DNA from: CAZGAH01 sp964523295
GTDB lineage: Bacteria; Desulfobacterota; Desulfovibrionia; Desulfovibrionales; Desulfovibrionaceae
NCBI GenBank assembly: GCA_964523295.1
Contig: CAZGAH010000005.1
Span: forward strand, 36,280 to 100,279
Length of the DNA: 64,000 nt
Direction: 5' to 3'
Positions 20,376-29,134 of the stretch are shown here, one piece after another. The position numbers and the translations under genes were made by a program. Each line of letters starts with the position of its first letter. Within the stretch, counting starts at the first letter, position 1. The notes under the pieces are model-generated. The model was given only the letters and a program-made list of their open reading frames with translations, was not told the origin of the DNA and searched no databases.

Positions 20376-20657
20376 TCAGTGCCCCGCGGCCTTGCTGAGC
20401 GCGTGCGTCCAGAACGGATTGGCGAAGATCAGGATCATGGACAGCACGAAGCAGTAAATGGCCGTGGACTCGATCATGGCCACGCCCACGAACAGGGTCC
20501 TGGTGATGGTGGCGGAGGCGTCGGGCTGCTGGGCCAGGGCGCTCAGAGCCGTGGCGACGGCCTTGCCTTCGCCGAGCGCCGGCCCCAGGGAGCCGATGCC
20601 GATGGTCAGTCCGGCGGTGATGATAGAGGCCACTGCGATCAGGGTCATGTCTTCCAT
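20376..20657 (-). CDS. atpE: N-ATPase c subunit (rotor ring)
   Basis: A 93-residue two-helix proteolipid of the membrane rotor. Helix 1 has GPALGEGKAVATAL with Glu30; the polar loop is AQQPDASATITR; helix 2 has VAMIESTAIYCFVL with Glu63, Ser64, Thr65 and Tyr68, the pattern of the sodium-binding site in Na+-type c rings. The equivalent of Gln32 of the Ilyobacter ring is Glu30, so two carboxylates face the site, a feature reported for N-ATPases. Ion choice (Na+ or H+) is not settled by sequence. AAAGGAG precedes the ATG at 20657. Confidence 0.95.
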   Translation of the reverse strand: MEDMTLIAVASIITAGLTIGIGSLGPALGEGKAVATALSALAQQPDASATITRTLFVGVAMIESTAIYCFVLSMILIFANPFWTHALSKAAGH

Positions 20658-20691
20658 AAGGTCTCCTTTGCGTTCGGCATGGTGCGCGGAA

Positions 20692-21360
20692 TCAGTCCGT
20701 GGCCGAGGTAGCGGCCGCGATAAACACCGTGGCCAGGATGAAAAAAATATAGGCCTGGATGACGCCTGTCAAAAGTCCCAATATCGTCAGGAGGATGGGA
20801 AAGAAGAAGGGCATGACCACGAGCAGGATCCCCCCGATCATGGTTCCGCTCATCATGTTGCCGAACAGGCGTACGGCCAGGGCCACGGTCCTGCTCAAGT
20901 CGCCGAGCAGGTTGAAGGGCAGCATGAGCGGCGTCGGCCGGGCGTAGGAGGCAAGAAAGCGCCACAGGCCCTGCTCCCGGATGCCGTACAGCGGCACGGC
21001 GAAGAAGACGCACAACGCCAGCGCCGTCGTGGTGGACAGCGAACCTGTCGGAGGATCGAAGCCGGGGACGATCGCGCAGAGGCTGGCTACGGCCACGAAC
21101 AGAAAAATGGTGCCCAGAAAACCGAGATACCGTCGCGGCCGGGCCAGACCAGCCCCGGACATCTGCCCCTCGATAAAAATGACGATGAATTCGAGCACGT
21201 TCTGCCAGCGGCTGCGGTGCATGCCCCGGGAGAGCCGGCGGGTGACCAGCGCGGCGACGAGCGTCATGAGCAGCATCAGCCCCCAGGTGAACACAATGGT
21301 GGCGTTGATCCTGACGAATCCGTACTCCCAGAAGATGACCGAGTCGGGACTCAGCCGCAT
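20692..21360 (-). CDS. atpB: N-ATPase a subunit
   Basis: A 222-residue stator channel subunit with five or more membrane segments. It carries the essential arginine in RTVALAVRLFGNMMSGTMIGG and ends with a helix containing GLLTGVIQAYIFFILATVFI, where the Gln-Tyr region is typical of a subunits. The start at 21360 (MRLSPDSVIFWEYG) matches other N-type a subunits and overlaps atpR by ten bases; the upstream open frame to 21570 is only the shadow of atpR. It provides the ion half-channels facing the c ring. Confidence 0.95.
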   Translation of the reverse strand: MRLSPDSVIFWEYGFVRINATIVFTWGLMLLMTLVAALVTRRLSRGMHRSRWQNVLEFIVIFIEGQMSGAGLARPRRYLGFLGTIFLFVAVASLCAIVPGFDPPTGSLSTTTALALCVFFAVPLYGIREQGLWRFLASYARPTPLMLPFNLLGDLSRTVALAVRLFGNMMSGTMIGGILLVVMPFFFPILLTILGLLTGVIQAYIFFILATVFIAAATSATD

Positions 21361-21644
21361 CGCCGACCTCCCGGAAGATGCCGTTCGCTCAGCCGCACCG
21401 CTGCCAGGCGGGCCAGGAGAAAACCCAGAAGACAGGCCGCCAGCCGCTCCCAGCGCCCTTGGGCTACCAGGTACACGCCAGCCAGGGCGATAGCGGTACG
21501 CACGGCAAAACTGCCGAGAAACCAGGCCATCGGGCGCCGCGAGACCAGCCCCTTGCGCGTGCTCCACCACAGCCCGCCGAAGAAAATGGCCCCCAGGCCC
21601 AGACCGGCCACAAGGACGAGCAGCAGCGTGCTACTTGCCGTCAT
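21351..21644 (-). CDS. atpR: N-ATPase accessory membrane protein AtpR
   Basis: A 97-residue hydrophobic protein with about three membrane segments (LLLVLVAGLGLGAIFFGGLWW, MAWFLGSFAVRTAIALAGVYLVA, and a third with LAACLLGFLLARLAAVRL). In the conserved N-ATPase operon order this position is occupied by AtpR, an N-ATPase-specific membrane protein of poorly known role, and the arginine in the second helix is typical of it. It overlaps atpQ by 14 bases and atpB by ten. Confidence 0.85.
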   Translation of the reverse strand: MTASSTLLLVLVAGLGLGAIFFGGLWWSTRKGLVSRRPMAWFLGSFAVRTAIALAGVYLVAQGRWERLAACLLGFLLARLAAVRLSERHLPGGRRCG

Positions 21645-21969
21645 CGTGCTCTTCCTTGCGTATGGCCCGTTCTTCGCGGGCGATCCAGTACCAGGCGTTC
21701 CAGCAGCCCAGGACCAGGCCCGCCACGAGCAGGGCCAGGGTCCAGGAGCGTCCGCCAGGATAGTGCCGGTCCAGCCACCAGCCCGCCAACGCGCCCAGCA
21801 GGCTGGGGATGCTGACCGACCAGCCGATGAGCCCCATCATGCCCAGGCCGAACCAGACCGTGCGGTCGGCCTGGCGTCTGGCCCGGAGCTTCCGGGCCGC
21901 CTTGGCGCCGACCTCGCGACCCAGCGACGACGCCGGCGGCGGGGGCTTGTCCGGAACTTCAGTGCTCAT
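21631..21969 (-). CDS. atpQ: N-ATPase accessory membrane protein AtpQ (AtpI-like)
   Basis: A 112-residue protein with a charged N-terminal tail (REVGAKAARKLRARRQADRTV) and two membrane helices (FGLGMMGLIGWSVSIPSLLGALAGWWLDRH and WTLALLVAGLVLGCWNAWYW). The GW-x2-P-x6-GWWLD pattern matches the AtpI/AtpQ family, which helps assemble c rings or handle divalent ions in other systems. It overlaps atpC by eleven bases and atpR by 14. The start at 21969 is preferred because upstream sequence is shared with atpC. Confidence 0.85.
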   Translation of the reverse strand: MSTEVPDKPPPPASSLGREVGAKAARKLRARRQADRTVWFGLGMMGLIGWSVSIPSLLGALAGWWLDRHYPGGRSWTLALLVAGLVLGCWNAWYWIAREERAIRKEEHDDGK

Positions 21970-22360
21970 GGGAGTACCCCGCCATGCGGCGGATGATGCT
22001 GCTTTCCATTTTCGCCAAAGCCTGACGCGCGCGCCGCTCCTGCTCGTCGAGGTGCAGAATCGAGGCCTCGACGACGTCGCGCATCCGCTCCAGGTCCCGC
22101 CCGACAGCGCCATTGCGCACGCATACCCGCACGCGCGAACGGGTTTTCACGAGCACGCCCTCGTCCACGGCCACGTAGACCTCGTCCTCCCCCCCGGGCT
22201 CGTAGATCAGTATCCCCGGAACGAGCGCCGCCACGCAGTCGCGCCGGCGGGGCAGGATGCCCCAGGCGCCGTCAATGGTCTCCACCACCAGGCGGACCAC
22301 CCCGGAGGCCTGCACGAGCACCCGATGCGGCAGGAGAATAGTCAGCTCCATGTCCGTCAT
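21959..22360 (-). CDS. atpC: N-ATPase epsilon subunit
   Basis: A 133-residue epsilon subunit. The beta-sandwich N-terminal domain starts MTDMELTILLPHRVLVQ, with GAWGILPRRRDCVAALVPGIL and VYVAVDEGVLVKTRSRVRV typical of the family. A helical C-terminus follows (ERRARQALAKMESSIIRRM). The start at 22360 is chosen because GGAG lies just upstream; a Met at 22387 would place the start inside atpD. It connects the gamma rotor to the c ring and can inhibit ATP hydrolysis. Confidence 0.9.
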   Translation of the reverse strand: MTDMELTILLPHRVLVQASGVVRLVVETIDGAWGILPRRRDCVAALVPGILIYEPGGEDEVYVAVDEGVLVKTRSRVRVCVRNGAVGRDLERMRDVVEASILHLDEQERRARQALAKMESSIIRRMAGYSHEH

Positions 22361-22370
22361 GTCCGCTCCG

Positions 22371-23834
22371 TCACGCCGCCGCGGCATCGCGTTTTCCGAT
22401 CTCGTCGATCCCGCCGATCATGTACAGCGCGCTTTCCGGAAAGTCCTTGAACTCGTCGGCCAGGATACGCTCGCAGCCGTCCAGCGCATCCGCCAGCGGG
22501 ACGTATTTACCCGCCAGGCCGGTGAAGCGCCCGGTGCTGAAAAAGGGCTGGGTCAGGAAGCGCTCCAGTCGCCGGGCCCGGGCCACGACGGCCCGGTCGC
22601 CCGGGGTGAGCTGCTCCAGACCGAGCATGGCGATGATGTCCTTGAGCTCCTCGTACTGGGCCAGGGTCTGCCGGATGGCCCGGGCCAGCCGGTAATGCCG
22701 CTCGCCGACGACCCCGGGGGAGGCCATTTTCGAACTCGAGGCGAGCGGATCGATGGCCGGATAGAAGCCCTCGCTGGCGCGTTTCCGCGAGAGCACGATC
22801 GAGGCCGAGAGATGGGAAAAGGTGTGTACTGCGGCCGGGTCCGTGAAGTCGTCGGCGGGCACGTACACGGCCTGAATGGAGGTAATGCTCCCGGCGTCGG
22901 TGCTGGCGATGCGCTCCTGAATCTGCGCCAGCTCGACGCCGAGCGAAGGCTGATAGCCCAGGCGCGAGGGCATCTGTCCCAGCATCCCGGACAGCTCGGC
23001 CCCGGCCTGGATAAAGCGGAAGATGTTGTCGATGAGCAGCAGCACGTCGCGCCGCTCGTCGTCGCGGAAGTACTCGGCCATGGTCAGGGCCGTCTGGCAG
23101 ACCCGGAACCGGCTGCCCGGCGGCTCGTTCATCTGCCCGAAGACCATGACCATGTTCGGCAGCACGCCGGCCTCCTGCATCTCGCGGTACAGCTCCTCGC
23201 CCTCGCGGCAGCGCTCGCCGATGCCGCAGAACAGGCTCACGCCCTCGTACTGCCGGACCATGTTGTGGATCAGCTCCGACAGGAGCACGGTCTTGCCCAC
23301 GCCGGCGCCGCCGAAGAGCCCGGCCTTGCCCCCGCGCTCCAGCGGCAACAGCACGTCGATGATCTTGATCCCGGTCTCGAACACCTCGGTCCGGGTGCTC
23401 CGCCGCGACAGCGCCGGCGCGGGACGATGGATGCTGCGCAGGGTCACCTCGTCCGGGGCGCCGCGACGATCCAGCGGCGCACCGAACACGTCGAACATGC
23501 GCGACAGCAGGCCCGGTCCGACCGGAACCATCAGCGGCGCGCCCGTGTCTTCCACCAGCGCCCCGCGGGCCAGCCCCTGCACAGGAGTCAGGGCGATCCC
23601 CCGGACGTGTTCGCTGTCCAGATGCCCCTGCACCTCGAGGACCACGCGCCCGTCCGCGCCTGCGTGCAATATGGAATGAATGCCGGGCAACGCCCCGTCA
23701 AAGCGCGCGTCCACCACGCTGCCGCGCACGGCCGTCACCAGCCCGCGCCCGACCTGCCGGGCGTCCTGCCGGGCGTCCTGCGCCGCCGCGCCCGCGTCAC
23801 CGCCGACGCTCTCTGCCTGCTGCGGACAGACCAT
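22371..23834 (-). CDS. atpD: N-ATPase beta subunit (catalytic)
   Basis: A 487-residue catalytic subunit. The Walker A motif GGAGVGKT is at residues 175-182, followed by the catalytic GERCREGEELYREM segment and the Walker B region DVLLLIDNIFRFIQAGAE. SKMASPGVVGERHYRLARAIRQTLAQYEELKDIIAMLG is the C-terminal family signature. It begins with an extra Ala/Gln/Asp-rich N-terminal stretch before GLVTAVRGSVVDARF. The start at 23834 is chosen for a nearby GAGGTGG and because the upstream frame is not conserved. As the first gene of the operon it is transcribed leftward from the 23.8-24.2 kb intergenic region. Confidence 0.96.
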   Translation of the reverse strand: MVCPQQAESVGGDAGAAAQDARQDARQVGRGLVTAVRGSVVDARFDGALPGIHSILHAGADGRVVLEVQGHLDSEHVRGIALTPVQGLARGALVEDTGAPLMVPVGPGLLSRMFDVFGAPLDRRGAPDEVTLRSIHRPAPALSRRSTRTEVFETGIKIIDVLLPLERGGKAGLFGGAGVGKTVLLSELIHNMVRQYEGVSLFCGIGERCREGEELYREMQEAGVLPNMVMVFGQMNEPPGSRFRVCQTALTMAEYFRDDERRDVLLLIDNIFRFIQAGAELSGMLGQMPSRLGYQPSLGVELAQIQERIASTDAGSITSIQAVYVPADDFTDPAAVHTFSHLSASIVLSRKRASEGFYPAIDPLASSSKMASPGVVGERHYRLARAIRQTLAQYEELKDIIAMLGLEQLTPGDRAVVARARRLERFLTQPFFSTGRFTGLAGKYVPLADALDGCERILADEFKDFPESALYMIGGIDEIGKRDAAAA

Positions 23835-24415
23835 AACGCGCCACCTCGCCGTATCCAGCCCCGGACATGCCGCGCCGGCGGACGGCCAAGCGCCGCTGGC
23901 GTGCAAAAGCCTGAGTCTCCCTATAGCCTGTTCGGCCTTTTATTGTAAATGACCTTTCGAAGCAGAGGACAAATCTTGTCGCCGGATAGAGATGCCTGCC
24001 ATTCCGCAGCAACCCGTTGCGCCAGCCTTGCTGATAACACGAGGCCCTCATCTGCATTGAACCGCCACAAGCATAACCGCCGCTGAGCTGATCCACGAGC
24101 ATCCCGACGCGAGCACGCCATGCTTGGAAGCTGCATTCAATGCAGGCGAATTCCACATGATCAGGCGAAGAGCTCCCCTTTATCGAATTTCAATATACTG
24201 CAAAGAATAATAAACTTTTATTGACATCAACTTGCCAAGCATGTTAAAAAAATTTATGTAACAGATTAAGTTATTTATTTCATAGTGTTATATTTCAAGA
24301 AGCTGTCATTGGCCGATCTGCATCCTGACGATGTTTGACTTCGCTCAAGGTAACCTCGGAGCGGGACAGGCGCCGGGAACACGGGCTGAATGCCTCCAAG
24401 TACGGAGCAGAAACG
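23835..24415. other. Divergent intergenic region between N-ATPase and CRISPR operons
   Basis: A 581-base region, becoming AT-rich after about 24180, between the leftward N-ATPase operon and the rightward type III-B operon. No CRISPR-like repeats, no tRNA and no convincing gene are visible. A TTGACA-containing promoter candidate is listed separately. Promoters for both operons should lie here. Confidence 0.6.
24221..24250 (+). promoter_or_regulatory. Sigma-70-like promoter candidate for the type III-B operon
   Basis: A perfect TTGACA (24221-24226) is followed after 18 bases by TAAAAA (24245-24250) within an AT-rich tract. It lies about 165 bases before the cas10 start, leaving a leader of about 150 bases. 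The -35 box is strong but the -10 box is weak, so this is a candidate only. Confidence 0.4.
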
Positions 24416-27088
24416 ATGACTATTGATTGGCGCTGCTGTATAGAATCCTTTCTCCGTGACGCGCCGGACGCGGTAATGGCATGGGCGGAGCGTGAGGAGC
24501 GGTCCAGGCGTTGCCTCGCGGCTGCGCTGGGAAACACGCCATCCGCAGTGGCGGGCAGCGCAGATGCCGACGCGGCCTTTCTGGAGGCGCTGCCCGCCCC
24601 GAAACCTGGCCTGGAGTTCTCCGGGTGCCTTGACGATAGCGGGTCGTTGCGCATCGTCCACCCTCTTTCCGGCGAATGGTCCGACCTCGGCGGGGCAGAC
24701 CTCGCCAGCGCCACGGACGTGCCGGCCAGGATTGCCCGGCTCTTGGAGGGGCTGGACGAAGCCGACTACTGGCGGCGTTTTCTGACTCTCTGGCGGTGTC
24801 TTCCGGCGGTTCTGGCCGGACATGCTCCCTTCTTTCGCCATGCTCCCGCCGACCGACGATTCCCGGATCACACGATCTGGAACCATGGCGACATCGAAAC
24901 CGCGTCCACGGCAGCCGGGTCGGCGGGGGGCAGTGCCCTGTTCACGCTCTCCATAGGTCCCGTACAGTCGTTCATCGCGGCGGCGCGCTCGGTCCGCGAC
25001 CTGTGGACCGGGAGCATGATCCTCTCGTACCTGAGTTTCGCGGCGATGCTGCCCGTTATCGAAGCCACAGGTCCGACCGCCATCCTCTTCCCTTCCCTGC
25101 GCGGCAACCCGTTTCTTGACCGTTACCTGCGCCGGCAAAAACTGGATGACCGGATATCCGCTCCGTCCGCGACATCATCGAAGTCGCCCTGCCTGCCCAA
25201 CCGCTTTCTGGCTCTGATTCCCTGGGGCCAGGAGGGCGAGCTGGCCAGAGCCATCGAAAAGCGCTGTCGCGACGCCGTCGATGCGGCGTGGAGACGCATT
25301 GCCGATGCCGTCAAGCAGCGGATACGCGGGCAATTCGACACATTGTATAAGGGCTGGGATTCCCACTGGGACGCGCAGATAGCCCAGGGGTTTCAGGTCG
25401 CCACGGCCTGTCTGCCCGAGGCGCTGGTCTCAGCGGGCGAACTGGCCGTTCTGCTGCGTGGCAAGACATCGTTCGACGAGGCCTTTCCCAGGACGGCGGC
25501 TATCAAGGCCCTGGCCTCGGCCTTGCCCGCGGACACGAGCGAGACCCGGGACATTGCCTGGGGCCGCTGGCAGGCGCTGGTGGAATTGAGCGCCAGGATG
25601 CTCGAAGGGACAAAGTGCCTGCGCCATGGCCCGGCCTGGAGGCCCGCTGTCGGCGATGTTCCGCCCAAGTGCAGCATGTATGGTTCGTTCGAACAGATGG
25701 GACCGGCCGGCCTGGACGATTCGGCCCGGTTCTGGGCCGATAGTACGCAGCCGGATATGACGAAGCGGATCAGCGTCGATGGCGTTCTGCTCCGGGAAAA
25801 CGAACGTTTTTGCGCTCCTGCCCTGGTCAAACGCTTTGCCGGTCCTGCCTTTTTTCGCAATGAGCTGGGACTGGGCAGCAATGGCGAACTGCGTTTTCCG
25901 GATACGGCGACTGTGGCCGCGCGCTGCTGGCTGGAACAGGCGGGCATCGATCCGGACACCGTCCGCAGCACGCACGGAACCTGGAACGGCCAATGGCTGC
26001 ACCAGCCCAGCCGGAAGGACAAGAAGAATGACGATGTCCCGGATAAGGCCTGGAAGGCGATCCAGAATGCCAAACGGGAGGCGCCTGACTCGCCGCCCAT
26101 CTATTACGCGGTGCTCATGCTGGATGGCGACGAGATGGGCAAATGGCTCCAGGGTCTCAACTCCCCGCTTCTGCGGGAGGTGCTGCATCCGGACGTCACT
26201 GCGTATTTCGAGTCTCTCCAACCCGCGGAAGCGATACGGGAGGGCCTTTCGACCCCCAGACCGGTTTCACCGGCGTTTCATGCCGCCATCAGCGAGGCTT
26301 TGTCCAATTTTTCGTTGTACGCCGCGCCTGCGATTGTGGAGCGGCACAAGGGCACGTTGATCTATTCCGGCGGCGACGACGTGCTGGCGCTGCTGCCCGT
26401 CGCCACGGCGCCTGCCTGCGCCCGCGAACTGCATGATGCCTTCCAGGGCAAGGCCGACGATGGTGCCCGTACCGGGTATTATCGATACGAAGGCCGCGAC
26501 CTGCTCATGATGGGTCCCAAGGCCGGCGTCTCGGCCGGCTTGGGCATCGTGCATCACAAGGAAGATCTGCGCGAGGCCATTGAGATTGCGCGTGCGGCGG
26601 AAAAGAAGGCCAAACAGTCCGGTCGCAATATCCTTTGCCTGAGTGCGGTCAGAGGCTCGGGTGGTGCTCAGGAGGTGCTGTGTCCGTGGGGATTCGTACC
26701 CTTGGTGGAAAAGTGGGTACAAACCTTTGTCAAGGACAAGCCCTCGGATCGCTGGACCTTCCGCCTGGCCCGCGAGCTGGAGGCATTACGCTGCGAGTCG
26801 GCGGCATTGAGCGACGCGCCGGAGACAGGAGATGGCGGACGTGTTCCCTGGCAGGCCGTGGCTGCTGAAATCGGCCGGCAATTCGGCCGGAGCGATCAGC
26901 AGACCCGCCTGGCGCTGACAGGGCAAGAGGACGCGCAGGTGGCTGCCGGGGCAATGATGGCGTTCTTTACTACCTATTGGGAGCAATGTCGCGAACGCCG
27001 AGGCAATCTGTCCGCGTCGGTCATGGCCGCCGACTTTGTCCGGCTGTGGCAGATCGCGTCGTTCATGGCGCGCGGGAGGGACAAGTGA
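24416..27088 (+). CDS. cmr2: Type III-B CRISPR Cas10 (Cmr2)
   Basis: An 890-residue large subunit of the Cmr complex. It carries the Palm-domain GGDD at residues 652-655 (IYSGGDDVLALLP) and the paired LDGDEMGKW motif around residues 569-576, so it is expected to make cyclic oligoadenylates on target RNA binding. The N-terminal third has the Cmr2 segment RFPDHTIWNHGD and LFTLSIGPVQSFIAAARSVRDLWTGS. No clear N-terminal HD nuclease motif is seen, so DNase activity is doubtful. The ATG at 24416 has GGAG upstream; a TTG at 24335 would add an unlikely tail. It overlaps cmr3 by one base. Confidence 0.95.
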   Translation: MTIDWRCCIESFLRDAPDAVMAWAEREERSRRCLAAALGNTPSAVAGSADADAAFLEALPAPKPGLEFSGCLDDSGSLRIVHPLSGEWSDLGGADLASATDVPARIARLLEGLDEADYWRRFLTLWRCLPAVLAGHAPFFRHAPADRRFPDHTIWNHGDIETASTAAGSAGGSALFTLSIGPVQSFIAAARSVRDLWTGSMILSYLSFAAMLPVIEATGPTAILFPSLRGNPFLDRYLRRQKLDDRISAPSATSSKSPCLPNRFLALIPWGQEGELARAIEKRCRDAVDAAWRRIADAVKQRIRGQFDTLYKGWDSHWDAQIAQGFQVATACLPEALVSAGELAVLLRGKTSFDEAFPRTAAIKALASALPADTSETRDIAWGRWQALVELSARMLEGTKCLRHGPAWRPAVGDVPPKCSMYGSFEQMGPAGLDDSARFWADSTQPDMTKRISVDGVLLRENERFCAPALVKRFAGPAFFRNELGLGSNGELRFPDTATVAARCWLEQAGIDPDTVRSTHGTWNGQWLHQPSRKDKKNDDVPDKAWKAIQNAKREAPDSPPIYYAVLMLDGDEMGKWLQGLNSPLLREVLHPDVTAYFESLQPAEAIREGLSTPRPVSPAFHAAISEALSNFSLYAAPAIVERHKGTLIYSGGDDVLALLPVATAPACARELHDAFQGKADDGARTGYYRYEGRDLLMMGPKAGVSAGLGIVHHKEDLREAIEIARAAEKKAKQSGRNILCLSAVRGSGGAQEVLCPWGFVPLVEKWVQTFVKDKPSDRWTFRLARELEALRCESAALSDAPETGDGGRVPWQAVAAEIGRQFGRSDQQTRLALTGQEDAQVAAGAMMAFFTTYWEQCRERRGNLSASVMAADFVRLWQIASFMARGRDK

Positions 27089-28203
27089 TGACCGGGACCC
27101 TGGGATTGACGCTGACGCCTCTGGATGTGCTGTTTTTCCGCGACGGCAGGCCCATGGGCGCTGGCCTGCGCGGCCAGAGCGGACTGCCGATGCCGCAGCA
27201 TCTTGCGGGTGCGCTCCGATCGGCCCTGCTTGACCGCTACGGGTGCGACTTCAAGGCCCTGGGCAAGAAGATGAAAAAGACCGGAGACTTTCGTCAGGCC
27301 GTCCAGGCCGGCGGGTCGCCGGAGTGGATTGCCGGGCTCCGTTTCCGCGGTCCCTGGCTGGCGCAACGCAAGGGAAACGGCGTGATAACGGTCTTTGTTC
27401 CGACTCCCGCCACCCTGCACAAACCGAAAAAACACGACAAACAATTCGATCAGTTGCACTCCCTGAAACCGCTCCCGGCCGGCACGACGCTGCCTGGATT
27501 CATATCCCTGCCCGACGGACTCCGGCCCTTGTGGCGCGCGTCGGACATCCCGACCGAGCCGGCGGGAGGTTTCATTACCCTCGATGGATTATCCAATTTC
27601 CTCAGGGGAGAGGCTGTCGATGTCGCCAGCCAGTGGCGCTCAGCAGACGTGCTGTACGGTTTCGAACGCCGCACAGGCATCGGCATCGGGGTGTCCTCGT
27701 ACGCGACCGAGGAAGGTCAGATTTACGAGACGTCGCTTCTGGCACTGCGCGATGGCGTTTGTTTCTATGGCGAGATGACGTTGCCCGCCGGCGCGCCGGA
27801 GTCCTGTTTCAATGGCAGCGCAGTCATACCCTTTGGCGGAGAAGGCCGGCGCGTCGTGGTCGAACGCTTGCCGTGCCCGGTGGACTGGCCCCGGGCTGCG
27901 CCGACGGATGACCGGCACAACGCCCTGATCGTGCTGACGCAGCCAGCATTTTTCGCTCAGGGCTGGCGCCCCGACTGCCTGAACTCCGGCCTGGCTGCGG
28001 CCGCCGTGCCCGGCAGCCTGCCCGTATCCGGCTGGGATCTGGCCCGGGGCGGACCCAAGCCGGCGCGTTTTGCCACTGTTGCCGGCAGCACCTATTTCCT
28101 GGACACCGCAACCGCCAACCTGCCCGAATCCCTGGTTGATTTCGAGGAAGACGCCTGCCTGGGCTACGGGAGCTACGTACAAGGAGCGTGGAAGGATGAC
28201 TGA
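27088..28203 (+). CDS. cmr3: Type III-B Cmr3
   Basis: A 371-residue RAMP protein that binds the 5' handle of the crRNA next to Cas10. The N-terminus TLGLTLTPLDVLFFRDGRPMGAG is the Cmr3 hallmark, followed by MPQHLAGALRSALL. A C-terminal stretch with VPGSLPVSGWDLARGGPKPARFATVAGSTYFL matches Cmr3. The ATG at 27088 shares its first base with the cas10 stop (TGATG), with GGGAGGG just upstream. It overlaps cmr4 by eight bases. Confidence 0.93.
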   Translation: MTGTLGLTLTPLDVLFFRDGRPMGAGLRGQSGLPMPQHLAGALRSALLDRYGCDFKALGKKMKKTGDFRQAVQAGGSPEWIAGLRFRGPWLAQRKGNGVITVFVPTPATLHKPKKHDKQFDQLHSLKPLPAGTTLPGFISLPDGLRPLWRASDIPTEPAGGFITLDGLSNFLRGEAVDVASQWRSADVLYGFERRTGIGIGVSSYATEEGQIYETSLLALRDGVCFYGEMTLPAGAPESCFNGSAVIPFGGEGRRVVVERLPCPVDWPRAAPTDDRHNALIVLTQPAFFAQGWRPDCLNSGLAAAAVPGSLPVSGWDLARGGPKPARFATVAGSTYFLDTATANLPESLVDFEEDACLGYGSYVQGAWKDD

Positions 28204-29134
28204 AACAAGCTCGAAAACAGGTGGAATGCTGTTTCTTCACGCCCTGACCGCCGTACACCCTGGTTCGGGCACCGGACTGGGAGTGGTCGATCTGCCCGTC
28301 ATGCGCGAGCGCCATACCAGCTGGCCGCTGGTTCCGGGCTCGACCCTTAAGGGCGTGCTCAGGGACGCCTTTCGGGAGAGACACGCCGTTGACGGCGACA
28401 GAAAGAAGGCGAACGAGGAGGATGGGATCATTGCGCTGTTCGGCCCGGCGTCTGTTACCAAAGACTCCCAGGCCTTCGCCGGGGCGCTGTCCATCTCCGA
28501 CGCGCGCGTGCTGGCCTTTCCGGTGCGCTCCGTCAAAGGCGTGTTCGCCTGGGTCACCTGCCCGGAGGTGCTGCAACGTTTCCGACGCGACGGCACTCTG
28601 GTGGGACTGGCAGATCTCCCGGCCATCCCGGAGCTGAAGGAAAACGAGGCCGCCTGCGCTGACAAGGACACGCTTTGCGTCGATGGCAAAACGCTCGTGC
28701 TCGAGGAATTCGATTTCACGTGCACCAGCGAAGTCCCGACGCTCGCCAAGGACCTGGCTGAGCACATCTTCCCTGACGATGTGCTCCGGGAGAGCTTCCA
28801 AAAACGCCTGGTGGTGCTCAACAACGACGACTTCACGTATTTCACCCGTCATGCGGTGGAGATCGTCGCCCGCATCGGCCTGGACTATGACACGAAGACC
28901 GTCAAGGACAAAGCGCTCTTCTACGAGGAATTCCTGCCGCCCGAGACCGTCTTTTACGCCCTGGTCCTGAGCACGCGAAGCAGGGGCGGGACGTCGATGA
29001 AGGCCCTGGAGGTGCGCGAGAAGCTCGGCGAACTGCTTGCAGCGGGCCAGGTGCTGCAGATTGGCGCTGACGAAACCATCGGCAAAGGGCTCTGCAATGT
29101 CCGCCTGTTCACGAACACGGAGGGCCGGCCATGA
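28196..29134 (+). CDS. cmr4: Type III-B Cmr4 (backbone RNase)
   Basis: A 312-residue RAMP protein that forms the backbone filament and cuts target RNA at six-base intervals. The N-terminal AVHPGSGTGLGVVDLPVMRERHT segment contains Asp32, which aligns with the catalytic Asp of known Cmr4 proteins. The glycine-rich loop VPGSTLKGVLRDAF follows. The C-terminus IGADETIGKGLCNVRLF is typical. It overlaps both neighbours (cmr3 by eight bases, cmr5 in an ATGA), so stoichiometric translation coupling is likely. Confidence 0.93.
   Translation: MTETSSKTGGMLFLHALTAVHPGSGTGLGVVDLPVMRERHTSWPLVPGSTLKGVLRDAFRERHAVDGDRKKANEEDGIIALFGPASVTKDSQAFAGALSISDARVLAFPVRSVKGVFAWVTCPEVLQRFRRDGTLVGLADLPAIPELKENEAACADKDTLCVDGKTLVLEEFDFTCTSEVPTLAKDLAEHIFPDDVLRESFQKRLVVLNNDDFTYFTRHAVEIVARIGLDYDTKTVKDKALFYEEFLPPETVFYALVLSTRSRGGTSMKALEVREKLGELLAAGQVLQIGADETIGKGLCNVRLFTNTEGRP

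Noticed and set aside
23907..24290. Possible CRISPR array before cas10
   Set aside because: No repeated 25-40 base units were found by eye; the AT-rich stretch is consistent with a promoter.
24335..24415. TTG start for cas10 with 27 extra residues
   Set aside because: There is no ribosome site at that TTG, while ATG 24416 has GGAG at correct spacing.
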